Shown here: piece by piece, positions 36,424-45,081 of the stretch
How the letters are laid out: every line of letters begins with the position of its first letter
How positions within the stretch are numbered: position 1 is the stretch's first letter
Source: Metabacillus idriensis
GTDB lineage: Bacteria > Bacillota > Bacilli > Bacillales > Bacillaceae
DNA length: 64,000 nucleotides
Reading direction: 5' to 3'
Assembly (NCBI RefSeq): GCF_009674765.1
Contig: NZ_WKKF01000008.1
Location: 1 to 64,000, forward strand
The notes under the pieces: generated by a model
What the model saw: the letters and a program-made list of their open reading frames with translations, nothing else
Database searches by the model: none
Told to the model about the DNA's origin: nothing
Made by a program: the position numbers and the translations under genes

Positions 36424-37322
36424 TTACTTTTTTTCAAATGCATGTCCACCAAATTCATTCCGAAGGGCAGCGACCACTTTCCCTGTAAAGGTGTCACTAT
36501 CTAAAGAACGGTAACGCATCAAAAGAGACATGGCTATCACAGGGGTGGCTGCCTGTAAATCCAAAGCAGTTTCCACTGTCCACTTTCCTTCCCCTGATGA
36601 ATGCATTATACCTTTAATTTTTTCTAAATTTGTATCTTTAGAAAATGCATGTTCTGTTAATTCCATGTGCCATGAACGAATGACTGAGCCGTTATTCCAT
36701 ACTCTTGCCACTTTTTCATAGTCAAAATCAAAATCACTTTTCTCCAATACTTCAAATCCCTCACCAATCGCAGCCATCATGCCATACTCAATTCCATTGT
36801 GGACCATTTTTAATAAATGACCGCTGCCTGCTTCTCCAGCATATAAATACCCATTTTCCACGGCTGTGTCGCGAAAGATTGGTTCAGCAATATTCCATGC
36901 TTCAGCATCTCATCCGACCATGTAACATTCTCCATTACCAGCACCTTCTACTCCTCCGGACGTACCAACATCCATAAAACGTATCCCATACTGCTTTAAG
37001 TGATGGTACCGTTGAATGGAATCTTTATAATGAGAATTACTTGCTTCAATCACGATATCTCCTTCCTTGACTTAGGTATGGAGTGATCCCATCAATAACG
37101 GAATCAACAACAGCATGATGAACCATAATCCAGATCATTCTAGGGGCTTCAAACATTTCAATAAGCTCCTTCATACTCGAAGTTCCTATTGCTCCATACT
37201 TCACTAATTCTTCTACTACATGATCATTTAAATCAAAGGCAGCAGCTTCACAATGATGGTCAATGAGGTTTCTCCCCCAAATTGAATCCCATTTTACCTA
37301 ACCCGATTAATCCAACTTGCAT
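36424..37322 (-). pseudogene. gnd: dead third copy of 6-phosphogluconate dehydrogenase
   Basis: The C-terminal 145 codons (from 36861) are intact and close to the two working copies ([20 protein letters not shown]). The N-terminal part from ATG 37322 ([12 protein letters not shown]) is frameshifted near 37280 and again near 37070, and has in-frame stops around 36910-37080. No zwf or other pathway gene accompanies it. Its start overlaps the tail of the IDEAL-domain gene. Confidence 0.9.
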
Positions 37323-37641
37323 CTTTTTTCCTCATTGAGTTTAACTTTGCAGAAAGTTCGATAAACCAGTCCTCATCACCAGTTGATAATGCCAAATCTA
37401 TTAGAAAAAGAATTTGTTCCTTGTTTACCACTTTAGAAATCGACAATCTCTTAACCTGTTTACGTGAAATGGATATTTTTTTACCAATTGTTTCAACAGC
37501 TTCACTTTTAATGACAGTTACCTTTACTGTTCCTTTCGGAAAATCCAGTGATTCGATATAACCAATGATTATTTCTCCATCCTGTAAATTCCCTTTAATC
37601 CAATCACCTGTTTTAAATATGGAATGATTATTCAATGACAT
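37294..37641 (-). CDS. IDEAL-domain protein
   Basis: A 115-residue protein whose C-terminal part LFLIDLALSTGDEDWFIELS matches the IDEAL domain (named for the conserved IDEAL-like motif) of small Bacillus proteins such as ComK-interacting adaptors. The first 70 residues form a basic strand-rich domain (GDWIKGNLQDGEIIIGYIES). The function is unknown; an adaptor role is possible. The final codons overlap the start of the relic gnd gene, so the tail RKKDASWINRVR may be acquired by that junction. AGAAGG precedes ATG 37641. Confidence 0.75.
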   Translation of the reverse strand: MSLNNHSIFKTGDWIKGNLQDGEIIIGYIESLDFPKGTVKVTVIKSEAVETIGKKISISRKQVKRLSISKVVNKEQILFLIDLALSTGDEDWFIELSAKLNSMRKKDASWINRVR

Positions 37642-37802
37642 GTTTTTTAACCTTCTTACATGATTTTAGATTTTTAAATATGAACATCCATCTCTTTTAT
37701 AGATAAAGCTATAAGGAGATAGATCAGTCGAATATAACTGTAATTATTTTTATTACATTTATTTCAAAAAGAAGTCTGCGAAGATTAATCCTTTGCAGCC
37801 AC

Positions 37803-38216
37803 TTATGATTCTTGATTAATTAGGTCCACAACTTCTTTAATCGTATAAGCCTTCAAAAACGTACCAAAATGTTCTTCTGCACCTGTAAAAATTGTAAAAA
37901 GGACATGTTGCATGTTTTTGCCGACAATACATTGCTTATTTGATTCAGGACATTTAGGCTGAAGGGCACCTTCAGAAGTAATCTTATATATATCCCAAAG
38001 ATTCACTTCACTTAAATCTAGTGCAAAAATAAATCCGCCACCTGTTCCTTCTTTTGATTTAATAAATCCATGTTTTTTTAACAAACTTAGCACTTTACGA
38101 ATACGAACCGGATGGACACCAGCACTCTCAGAAATAGCATCACTTGTTGACATTCGGTCATGCTGTAAAGCAAGATATGTTAAACTATGAACGGCAAGAG
38201 CAAAATCACTATTCAT
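37803..38216 (-). CDS. Rrf2-family regulator (SaiR/YwgB-like)
   Basis: A 137-residue Rrf2 winged-helix protein with ALAVHSLTYLALQHDRMSTS, ESAGVHPVRIRKVLSLLKKH and the glycine wing SKEGTGGGFIFALDL. Two cysteines follow (CPESNKQC). It resembles the regulator linked to spxA2 in Bacillus anthracis (SaiR). A decayed spx gene lies directly upstream on the same strand, which fits that pairing. TGTAAY-N7-RTTACA palindromes lie upstream of this gene (38281) and farther upstream of the spx relic (38992). Confidence 0.87.
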   Translation of the reverse strand: MNSDFALAVHSLTYLALQHDRMSTSDAISESAGVHPVRIRKVLSLLKKHGFIKSKEGTGGGFIFALDLSEVNLWDIYKITSEGALQPKCPESNKQCIVGKNMQHVLFTIFTGAEEHFGTFLKAYTIKEVVDLINQES

Positions 38217-38280
38217 GGCCTGCCTCCTTGTGACTAGTCCTTGTATTTTTTACATAATTTCAAATGATGAATTAACGCAC

Positions 38281-38299
38281 TGTAATACTAAATGTTACA
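38281..38299. promoter_or_regulatory. putative Rrf2 operator
   Basis: TGTAAT-N7-GTTACA within the larger palindrome CTGTAA-N9-TTACAG (38280-38300), 65 bases upstream of ATG 38216. It has the same pattern as the sites at the other Rrf2 locus near 18 kb. Confidence 0.6.
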
Positions 38300-38345
38300 G
38301 ATTAGATTGTCAAGATTGATTTGGCAGCTCTTTGCGTATTCATGT

Positions 38346-38712
38346 TCACAAATGTTCGAAGCTTGCGTGGAAGAAAACGACGATCTCTTCTTCGTTATAT
38401 CCAACTTGCAATCTTTTTTCGTACTGGATAATTGGTCGTCGTAACATTTATGGGTGCTTCATGATTAAATCATAAAATTCGTTTAAGTGGTAGAGATTCA
38501 ATATCTACATTTAATTCTTGAAACGTTTTTGAATTAGTAGAAATAATCTCAGTAGTTCCTTCTTCAGTCAAGCGAAGAATCGATTTAATCTCATCAATTG
38601 TAAGAAGCTGATTTATAATGTTTCTTTCAACATAGTCAATTTGATGTTCCTCAAGCCAAGCTTCTGCTTTTCGGCAAGAAGTACAGCTTGGTGTTGTATA
38701 TAGATTTATCAT
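38346..38712 (-). pseudogene. decayed spx-like gene
   Basis: The first 76 codons keep the Spx thioredoxin-like start with the redox motif [20 protein letters not shown] (CxxC at residues 10-13). A one-base deletion near 38477 then ends the frame. In the shifted frame [11 protein letters not shown], a TAA, MLRRPI and EKRLQVGYNEEEI continue the Spx sequence to about 38348. Frameshift and stop inactivate it. Intact Spx binds RNA polymerase during disulfide stress. Confidence 0.85.
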
Positions 38713-38991
38713 TCTTTAGACTCTTTTCGCATACTTTGTTGTTTTTAAATGAAGATAAGCGAAGTAACGTGTTCGCTTCATTGCGCTCCACTAAGATTAT
38801 AAAAATTATAAAAGCAACAATCTTTACGAAAACAGCCTTAGTTAATTTAATAATCATTTTTTCTACTAAATAGTCAAAATATATAAAAAATTACATTTTT
38901 ATTTCAAAAAACTTAGTGTTTCATCCCATATTAATTGACAGAAAAAGGACAATTCTGTTGAGTTTTTCATTTTAGTGCTTACAAGTTATAC
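38713..38991. other. intergenic region before the spx relic
   Basis: No supported gene. A minus-strand frame starting at 38857 has no ribosome site and overlaps the spx start, so it is not called. A TATAAT lies on the minus strand at 38796-38801. Confidence 0.4.
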
Positions 38992-39010
38992 TGTAACTTT
39001 AATCATTACA
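38992..39010. promoter_or_regulatory. putative Rrf2 operator, spx side
   Basis: TGTAAC-N7-ATTACA within CTGTAA-N9-TTACAG (38991-39011), about 280 bases upstream of the spx relic. Confidence 0.55.
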
Positions 39011-39157
39011 GTAAATGATGATGTCAACTGTGAATTTATGATTGAGCGGAATTTGTTATACAATTTATTTGTTCTATAGCTAATGATGACAAGCACTTTC
39101 TAGTATCAACTAGGTAATGCTTGTGGTTCTACTCTCTTCTTCTTGAATCTATTCTCT

Positions 39158-39518
39158 TTAATTAGATGTAGTTTTATTTAAAGGTGTATCCATCACAATT
39201 TCCATATAGTTTTTACCCCATTCATACATGGAATCGAGTATTGGCATTAAGCTTTTTCCTTGTTCGGTCAATGAATATTCCACTTTTGGCGGAACAACAG
39301 GATAGACTTTTCGTTCAACAATGAGGTCTTCTTCTAGCTCGCGTAATTGGTTAACAAGCATTCGTTGAGTAATGCCCGGCATAAGAGCCTTCAGCTCACC
39401 AAATCGCTTTGGTGCCTCTTTTCCTAAATGCAAAAAAATAGCATTTTCCATTTACCGCAATAACATAAAGCATTAATTCTTTTTCACAGTTAAACATTTT
39501 GTCCTGCATACGTGACAT
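39158..39518 (-). pseudogene. hxlR: frameshifted hxlR (first hxl locus)
   Basis: It starts well: GGAGGTG and ATG 39518 give MSRMQDKMFNCEKELMLYVI, matching the intact HxlR at 47259-47624. Two single-base deletions follow, one in the GGKW segment and one in the next WHLGKE segment. The C-terminal 90 codons ([20 protein letters not shown] onward) are open in a different frame. The DNA-binding helix is thus disconnected from its N-terminus. The CEKE cysteine is kept. Confidence 0.88.
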
Positions 39519-39551
39519 TTGTTTCACCTCCACTTCTATATAGAATAACAG

Positions 39552-39621
39552 ATAGTATACTTTTTAACACTATGTAAAAATAATGTGCGTACTTTTATAA
39601 TTTTAATATACATACTATACT
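39552..39621 (+). promoter_or_regulatory. HxlR-type promoter of hxlA (first locus)
   Basis: ATAGT-N12-ACTAT (39552-39573), AATGT-N4-ACTTT (39582-39595) and a TATACT -10 (39616-39621) with no good -35, as expected for an activator-dependent promoter. Spacing is identical to that at the second hxlA. Confidence 0.7.
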
Positions 39622-39737
39622 AACACTGTACCATTGTTAACAAGAGCATTGGTTACAGTTGCCAGGAGAAATGAAAGTGAGCAATGGGCATTATTACTAC
39701 TGTGCAACAAACTAAAAAATTGAGGAGTGAAACATAG

Positions 39738-40385
39738 ATGGAATTACAATTAGCATTAGATTTAGTCAACATTCCAGAAGCAATCGAATTGGTAAAAGAA
39801 GTAGAGGAGCATATTGATATCGTAGAAATCGGAACACCGGTTGTGATCAACGAAGGTCTACATGCTGTAAAGGCAGTAAAAGAAGCATTCCCTAACTTAA
39901 AAGTATTAGCAGACCTGAAAATTATGGATGCTGCTGGATATGAAGTGATGAAAGCTTCCGAAGCAGGTGCTGATATCATTACTATTCTTGGAACGGCTGA
40001 AGATATGTCGATTAAAGGTGCTGTAGAAGAAGCGAAAAAACAAGGTAAAAAAATCCTTGTCGATATGATTGCGGTAAAAGACCTTGCTGGACGTGCTAAA
40101 GAAGTGGATGCTATGGGCGTGGATTATATTTGTGTTCACACGGGCTACGATCTTCAAGCAGTCGGCAAAAATTCTTTTGAAGATCTACAAACCATCAAAA
40201 GTGTGGTTAAAAACGCTAAAACGGCCATCGCAGGCGGCATTAAATTAGAAACACTTCCAGAAGTCATTAAAGTAAATCCAGACCTTGTCATTGTAGGAGG
40301 CGGGATTACTGGACAAGCTGATATAAAAGCTGCTGCTGCCAAAATGCAACAAATGATCAAAGAACAAACGGTTACAGCAGGTTAA
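39738..40385 (+). CDS. hxlA: 3-hexulose-6-phosphate synthase (intact copy)
   Basis: A 215-residue aldolase that joins formaldehyde and ribulose 5-phosphate to give arabino-3-hexulose 6-phosphate. It shows the OMP-decarboxylase-superfamily motifs LADLKIMDAAGYEV (metal and catalytic Asp and Lys), VDMIAVKD, DYICVHTGYDLQAVGKN and phosphate loops AGGIKLET and VGGGITGQADI. GAGGAG lies eight bases before ATG 39738. hxlB follows after seven bases. Transcription is expected to need HxlR activated by formaldehyde, but the adjacent hxlR is broken. Confidence 0.96.
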   Translation: MELQLALDLVNIPEAIELVKEVEEHIDIVEIGTPVVINEGLHAVKAVKEAFPNLKVLADLKIMDAAGYEVMKASEAGADIITILGTAEDMSIKGAVEEAKKQGKKILVDMIAVKDLAGRAKEVDAMGVDYICVHTGYDLQAVGKNSFEDLQTIKSVVKNAKTAIAGGIKLETLPEVIKVNPDLVIVGGGITGQADIKAAAAKMQQMIKEQTVTAG

Positions 40386-40392
40386 TCCTAAG

Positions 40393-40950
40393 ATGCAGAC
40401 GACTCAATATTTAGCAGAAATCTTAAAAGAGCTTAATCATTCAGCTGACTTAATAGCAGATGAAGAAGCTGAAAAACTCGTCAACGGGATACTTAAATCG
40501 AAAAAGGTTTTTGTCGCCGGTGCAGGCAGATCAGGATTCATGGCCAAATCCTTCGCCATGCGGATGATGCATATGGGAATTGATTCTTATGTAATCGGTG
40601 AAACGGTAACTCCCAACTTTGAAAAAGAGGATATCTTAATCATCGGATCCGGATCCGGGGAAACAAAAAGCTTAGTCTCCATGGCTGAAAAAGCAAAAAG
40701 CATTGGTGGTAAAATTGCAACTGTCACGATATTCCCTGATTCCACTATTGGACAGTTAGCAGATATCACCATTAAGTTGCCTGGATCACCGAAAGACCAA
40801 TCAGAGGGCGATTATAAAACCATCCAACCAATGGGCTCACTATTTGAGCAGACCCTATTACTTTTTTATGATGCCGTCATCTTGAGATTCATGGAGAAAA
40901 AGGAATTAGATACCAATAAGATGTATGGCAGACATGCCAATCTTGAATAA
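40393..40950 (+). CDS. hxlB: 6-phospho-3-hexuloisomerase (intact copy)
   Basis: A 185-residue SIS-domain isomerase that converts hexulose 6-phosphate to fructose 6-phosphate. It has the sugar-binding loop AGAGRSGFMAKSFAMRMMHM, GSGSGETKSL and LPGSPKDQSEGDYKTIQPMG. It starts seven bases after the hxlA stop with a weak ribosome site, suggesting translational coupling. A strong terminator follows. A nearly identical 5' fragment lies at 16871. Confidence 0.96.
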   Translation: MQTTQYLAEILKELNHSADLIADEEAEKLVNGILKSKKVFVAGAGRSGFMAKSFAMRMMHMGIDSYVIGETVTPNFEKEDILIIGSGSGETKSLVSMAEKAKSIGGKIATVTIFPDSTIGQLADITIKLPGSPKDQSEGDYKTIQPMGSLFEQTLLLFYDAVILRFMEKKELDTNKMYGRHANLE

Positions 40951-40972
40951 AACATTTTCCAAAGAATGTAAT

Positions 40973-41020
40973 AACCAAAAGACCGCAGAGATTCTAAAAA
41001 AACTTTGCGGTCTTTTGGTT
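40973..41020 (+). terminator. terminator of hxlAB (first locus)
   Basis: AACCAAAAGACCGCA pairs with TGCGGTCTTTTGGTT. The stem core AAAGACCGCA is shared with the terminator of the second hxl locus (49034-49075). Confidence 0.9.
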
Positions 41021-41143
41021 AGTCTTTAAAACATCATTTTGTTATTATTAACTATTAATCTAAAATTTTTTAATTAGGAATGATAGCACAATTAAAAGGA
41101 AAAACTGCTTTAATTTCGCACCTAATTGTAGTTCATTTTGATT

Positions 41144-41528
41144 CTATTGAATATTTTCTTTTTCAGAGTACGCGGTATCACCAATGACTGTTTCTATTTC
41201 CATGCCGGTTGCTTTACTTTTCTCGACTAATTATTGTGAGTATTTCCCATCACTTTTTGCACCAGTTGTACAATCGCAGCCATAATCATGCGTTCATTGC
41301 TCATCGCAATATGAGTTTTAAAGCCTAAAAAAGAAGAATCAGCTGTTTTATGTCCGACGAGCATCTGGATCACTGGAAAAGCTAAGCTGTTCTGTGTAAT
41401 CTTCCACGACATCTCTTACTACAGTCAACGAGTTCATTGATTCGACGAAGCATATTGTCTTTTGGGACAACGAAATCGTAAATTGCCATAAATGGACTAA
41501 GATTGAGAGAGGATTGATTTGAAATCAT
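41144..41528 (-). mobile_element. IS1182-family transposase relic
   Basis: The N-terminal piece from ATG 41528 reads MISNQSSLNLSPFMAIYDFV, then VPKDNMLRRINELVD, the conserved start of IS1182 transposases. After a large internal deletion the C-terminal piece GHKTADSSFLGFKTHIAMSN continues to MEIETVIGDTAYSEK and ENIQ with TAG 41144. Frameshifts and stops interrupt it. Confidence 0.85.
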
Positions 41529-41589
41529 TTGGATACCACCTACATACATTAATATCCTTAGTATAAAACATAAAGGCGTTGAGCCGCCC

Positions 41590-41777
41590 GTCCCTCTCTC
41601 ATTAAAAAACTCGCTGTTCTTCCACTTTTTCACCCATACTTTTAATTGGCTTGAGTGAAGAATACCCAGTTTGTCTGAAACAGCCTGATAGAATTCCGAA
41701 CTATTTACATACTCAAATACTGCTTTAACCTTAAATTCCTCTGGTTATGCTCGAAATTTTTGTCCTTTTTTTGCCAT
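41590..41777 (-). mobile_element. IS3/IS150-family orfA relic
   Basis: From ATG 41777 the frame reads MAKKGQKFRA, a stop, then PEEFKVKAVFEYVNSSEFYQ and LGILHSSQLKVWVKKWKNSE, the helix-turn-helix OrfA of IS3 elements. It is cut by the IS1182 relic at its 3' side. A likely IS end, GTAGACAGTGT on the minus strand, lies near 41835-41845. Confidence 0.75.
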
Positions 41778-42147
41778 GAAAAATCCCCTCCAAGTATAGT
41801 GTAGCACCCCATCGATTCAATGGGTTTTTTACACTGTCTACTTAAAGGGGATAATATTAGTTCTTTACAGTATTCAGCTACCATAGGCTTATGCTCATCC
41901 CAAGAAAGGAGTTGTTCACGGAAATCTGCCCCTAGCAACTTTATGCGCAAATTGATTTTCTTCAGGTGTAGGGGAGTAAAGATCAGGAAGTTCTTTTGAA
42001 GTAGGACGTTTTTAAAATCTAATCTTGGGTAAGCTATACGTTCTATGGATGCCAAATTGCCAACTTCATTCACAGTAATTTGGGATAGTAACAGAATAGC
42101 TGCCCTAGCCTGGTCCATCAAATAATTCTTAAAATTATAAGAGGTTA
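41778..42147 (-). other. degraded DNA between transposon relics
   Basis: The minus strand carries frameshifted coding-like fragments (RPTSKELPDLYSPTPEENQF in one frame, EQLLSWDEHKPMVAEYC in another). They look like one broken protein, perhaps another transposition protein, but the family was not recognised. Confidence 0.35.
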
Positions 42148-42540
42148 TTAATTTACTTTCTTACTAGTTTCAAATCCTTCTTTAACTCTCTCTACAATTA
42201 AATTTCTTTCTAATTCTGCAATGACACATATCATTTGAAACTTGACTTTTCCTGTTGATGTTCTTGTATCCATGTTCTCTTTAATAGGAACGAACTTTAC
42301 ACCTATATTCTCGCATTGCTGAATAATAGAAAGAATATCAAGTGTTCTTCTCCCTATTCGTGAAATACTTTCTACTACAACGGTATCACCTTTCCGTATA
42401 ACATCTAGCAATCAGTTAAATCCATCTCTATTCTTTGTAGTCCCTGTAAATTTCTCTTGAACCATTTTTTCACAGCTATACTCAAAAAGTAATATAATTT
42501 GTCAGTCTAATTTTTGGTCAACTGTCGAAACTCGAGCATA
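42148..42540 (-). pseudogene. serine recombinase (resolvase) with two nonsense codons
   Basis: A single frame reads YARVSTVDQKLD, a TGA, QIILLFEYSCEKMVQEKFTG, TTKNRDGFN, a TGA, then LLDVIRKGDTVVVESISRIG to ERVKEGFETSKKVN. This is the catalytic domain of a Tn3-type resolvase with the active serine in YARVS. Both stops sit where the family has Arg, so each is explained by a CGA to TGA change. The DNA-binding end and the start codon are missing. Confidence 0.88.
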
Positions 42541-42672
42541 AGATTACCATAAGAGCCTCCTGGACAATTTTTATAATCTAATTGTATAAGAGGCTTCATT
42601 TTTGTAAAAGTATTTGGTAAAACTTTTGGTAACCTGTAAAATTAGTAATATCAAGCATCAGTCTCATAAACG

Positions 42673-42703
42673 TTGTTACAAAAAATATGGTTTTTGGTAA
42701 CAA
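42673..42703 (-). terminator. hairpin after pgi
   Basis: TTGTTACAAAAAA pairs with TTTTTGGTAACAA (12 of 13), 34 bases past the pgi stop. The bases from 42541 to 42672 hold another inverted repeat around AGCCTCC...GAGGCTT (near 42552-42596) and no gene. Confidence 0.6.
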
Positions 42704-42736
42704 TCTTTATATTAATACAAAACCAATCAGATATAA

Positions 42737-44074
42737 TTATTTTGATAAACGCTCCATGAGAGTAGCTTTTTCAGCTTCAAAACCAGGTTTGTCAAGTAAA
42801 GCAAACATATTCTTCTTGTATGCTTCGACTCCAGGCTGGTCGAATGGGTTAACTCCTAACAGATGGCCACTAATCCCACATGCCTTCTCAAAAAAGTAAA
42901 CCATCTCACCGTAAGTGTATTCATTCATTTCATCCAGTTCAATCACGAGATTAGGTACTTCTCCATCTATATGGGCAATAAGGGTACCCTGAAATGCACT
43001 TTTGTTGACTTCATCCATCGTCTTACCAGCCAGGAAGTTTAATCCATCAATATTTTCTGGATCCTCCTGAATAGTCACTTCAATTCGAGGTTTCTTTATC
43101 TGTAAAACCGTTTCTAAAAGGTTTCGTCGACCTTCTTGTACATATTGCCCCATGGAATGCAAATCTGTTGAAAAATCGACGGAAGCAGGGAATAGCCCCT
43201 TTTGATCTTTTCCTTCACTTTCTCCAAACAGCTGCTTCCACCATTCCGATACGTAATGAAGGGAGGGCTCATAGTTAACAAGCACTTCAATTGCTTTTCC
43301 CTTATTGTAGAGTACATTTCGGACCGCAGCATACTGATAGCTCTCATTTGTCAATAAATCAGGATTGTTGTATTTATGGGCTGCTGCTTCTGCCCCTTGC
43401 ATCATACGGTCAATATCAAGTCCTGCAACGGCAATTGGTAAGAGACCAACTGCTGTAAGCACAGAATACCTTCCACCAACATCATCTGGAATGACAAACG
43501 TTTCATATCCTTCTTTATCTGCGAGCTTTTTTAATACGCCTTTTTCCTGATCTGTAGTGGCAAAAATACGTTTTCTCGCCTCTTCTTTTCCGTATTTTTT
43601 CTCCATATAGTCACGAAAAATACGGAAAGCAAGGGCTGGTTCTGTCGTTGTTCCTGATTTGGAAATGACGTTAACAGAGATATCTTTCCCTTCTAATAGT
43701 TCAAATAAATGAGATATATAAGTAGAACTGATATTGTGACCGGCAAAATACACTTTTGTCTTATCATTCATTTGGTTATGAAAGCTATGGGACAAAGCTT
43801 CTATAGCTGATCTTGCACCCAAATACGAACCACCGATGCCAATGACAATCAAAGCATCTGATTGATTTTGAATTTTCTTAGCAGCTTGCTTAATGCGCAC
43901 AAATTCATCTTTATCATAGTTTAACGGTAAATCAACCCAACCAAGATAATTCGATCCGGGACCTTTTTTTTCATGAAGATAACTATGAGCAACTCGTACA
44001 AATTCACTTAAATGATTTACTTCACTCTCTTTCATGAAAGATAATGCGTTCGAAAAGTCAAATGAAATGGTCAT
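42737..44074 (-). CDS. pgi: glucose-6-phosphate isomerase
   Basis: A 445-residue isomerase interconverting fructose 6-phosphate and glucose 6-phosphate. It shows [18 protein letters not shown], the phosphate loop [17 protein letters not shown], the signature [16 protein letters not shown] and catalytic-region [23 protein letters not shown] 44074 follows AAGGAG. It is the last gene after zwf and gnd on the same strand. This closes the route from HxlB product back to Zwf substrate, which marks the cluster as the dissimilatory RuMP cycle. Confidence 0.96.
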   Translation of the reverse strand: MTISFDFSNALSFMKESEVNHLSEFVRVAHSYLHEKKGPGSNYLGWVDLPLNYDKDEFVRIKQAAKKIQNQSDALIVIGIGGSYLGARSAIEALSHSFHNQMNDKTKVYFAGHNISSTYISHLFELLEGKDISVNVISKSGTTTEPALAFRIFRDYMEKKYGKEEARKRIFATTDQEKGVLKKLADKEGYETFVIPDDVGGRYSVLTAVGLLPIAVAGLDIDRMMQGAEAAAHKYNNPDLLTNESYQYAAVRNVLYNKGKAIEVLVNYEPSLHYVSEWWKQLFGESEGKDQKGLFPASVDFSTDLHSMGQYVQEGRRNLLETVLQIKKPRIEVTIQEDPENIDGLNFLAGKTMDEVNKSAFQGTLIAHIDGEVPNLVIELDEMNEYTYGEMVYFFEKACGISGHLLGVNPFDQPGVEAYKKNMFALLDKPGFEAEKATLMERLSK

Positions 44075-44105
44075 ATAAATTTCTCCTTTATATTTGCTTC
44101 TATTC

Positions 44106-44999
44106 TTATTTTTTTTCCACAGCATGTCCACCAAATTCGTTTCGCAAAGCAGCAACCACTTTACCTGTAAAGGTATCATTGTCTAAGGAACGATAACGCA
44201 TTAATAAAGACATAGCAATAACAGGGGTAGCAGCTTGAAGATCCAATGCTGTTTCAACTGTCCATTTTCCTTCACCAGATGAATGCATAATGCCTTTAAT
44301 TTCATCTAATTTTGCATCTATAGAAAACGCGTGTTCTGTTAAATCCATGAGCCAAGAACGAATAACCGAACCATTATTCCAAACTCTTGCTACCTTTTCA
44401 TAATCAAAATCGAATTCACTTTTTTCTAATACTTCAAATCCTTCTCCAATCGCAGCCATCATTCCGTATTCAATTCCATTGTGAATCATTTTTAGGAAGT
44501 GACCACTGCCTGCTTTTCCAGCATATAAATACCCATTCTCTACAGCTGTATCTCTAAAAATCGGCTCGACAATGCTCCACGCTTCAGGATCTCCACCAAT
44601 CATATAACAAGCACCATAGCGAGCACCTTCCATCCCCCCAGAAGTACCGGCATCCATAAAGCTCACTCTAACTTTCTTCAACTGTTCGTAACGACGAATG
44701 GATTCCTTATAATGCGAATTACCAGCTTCAATGACGATATCTCCCTCACTTAGAAATGGCGTGATTTCGCTAATAACTGAATCAACGACGGAGTGTGGGA
44801 CCATTATCCAAACAACTCGTGGCTTTTCTATTGATTGAACAAGATCTTGTAAGCTAGATGTACCTTCAGCCCCGTATTTCTTAATTTCTTCAACAGCATT
44901 TGTATTTAGATCAAATGCTACTACATCATGTTTATGGTCAATTAAGTTCTTTCCTAAGTTTAAACCCATTTTTCCTAATCCAATTAATCCGACCTTCAT
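44106..44999 (-). CDS. gnd: 6-phosphogluconate dehydrogenase, short form (copy 2)
   Basis: A 297-residue enzyme closely similar to copy 1 ([52 protein letters not shown]). It releases the formaldehyde-derived carbon as CO2 and regenerates ribulose 5-phosphate for HxlA. The second of two ATGs (44999) lies at better spacing from AAGGAGG. It follows zwf by 82 bases and precedes pgi by 31 bases. Confidence 0.95.
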   Translation of the reverse strand: MKVGLIGLGKMGLNLGKNLIDHKHDVVAFDLNTNAVEEIKKYGAEGTSSLQDLVQSIEKPRVVWIMVPHSVVDSVISEITPFLSEGDIVIEAGNSHYKESIRRYEQLKKVRVSFMDAGTSGGMEGARYGACYMIGGDPEAWSIVEPIFRDTAVENGYLYAGKAGSGHFLKMIHNGIEYGMMAAIGEGFEVLEKSEFDFDYEKVARVWNNGSVIRSWLMDLTEHAFSIDAKLDEIKGIMHSSGEGKWTVETALDLQAATPVIAMSLLMRYRSLDNDTFTGKVVAALRNEFGGHAVEKK

Positions 45000-45081
45000 C
45001 ATTACTCCTCCTTGAGTATTTCTATATTTTTTGAATTTTTCATCTATAGCGTAATGGATTCAAAGTATAATCATAATTCTT

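Noticed and set aside
38651-38857. 68-codon minus-strand frame upstream of the spx relic
   Set aside because: It has no ribosome site, overlaps the spx start in another frame and shows low-complexity hydrophobic sequence.
41705-42121. 138-codon minus-strand open frame
   Set aside because: It crosses the IS3 relic in the wrong frame; the meaningful coding pieces are in other frames, so the long frame is accidental.
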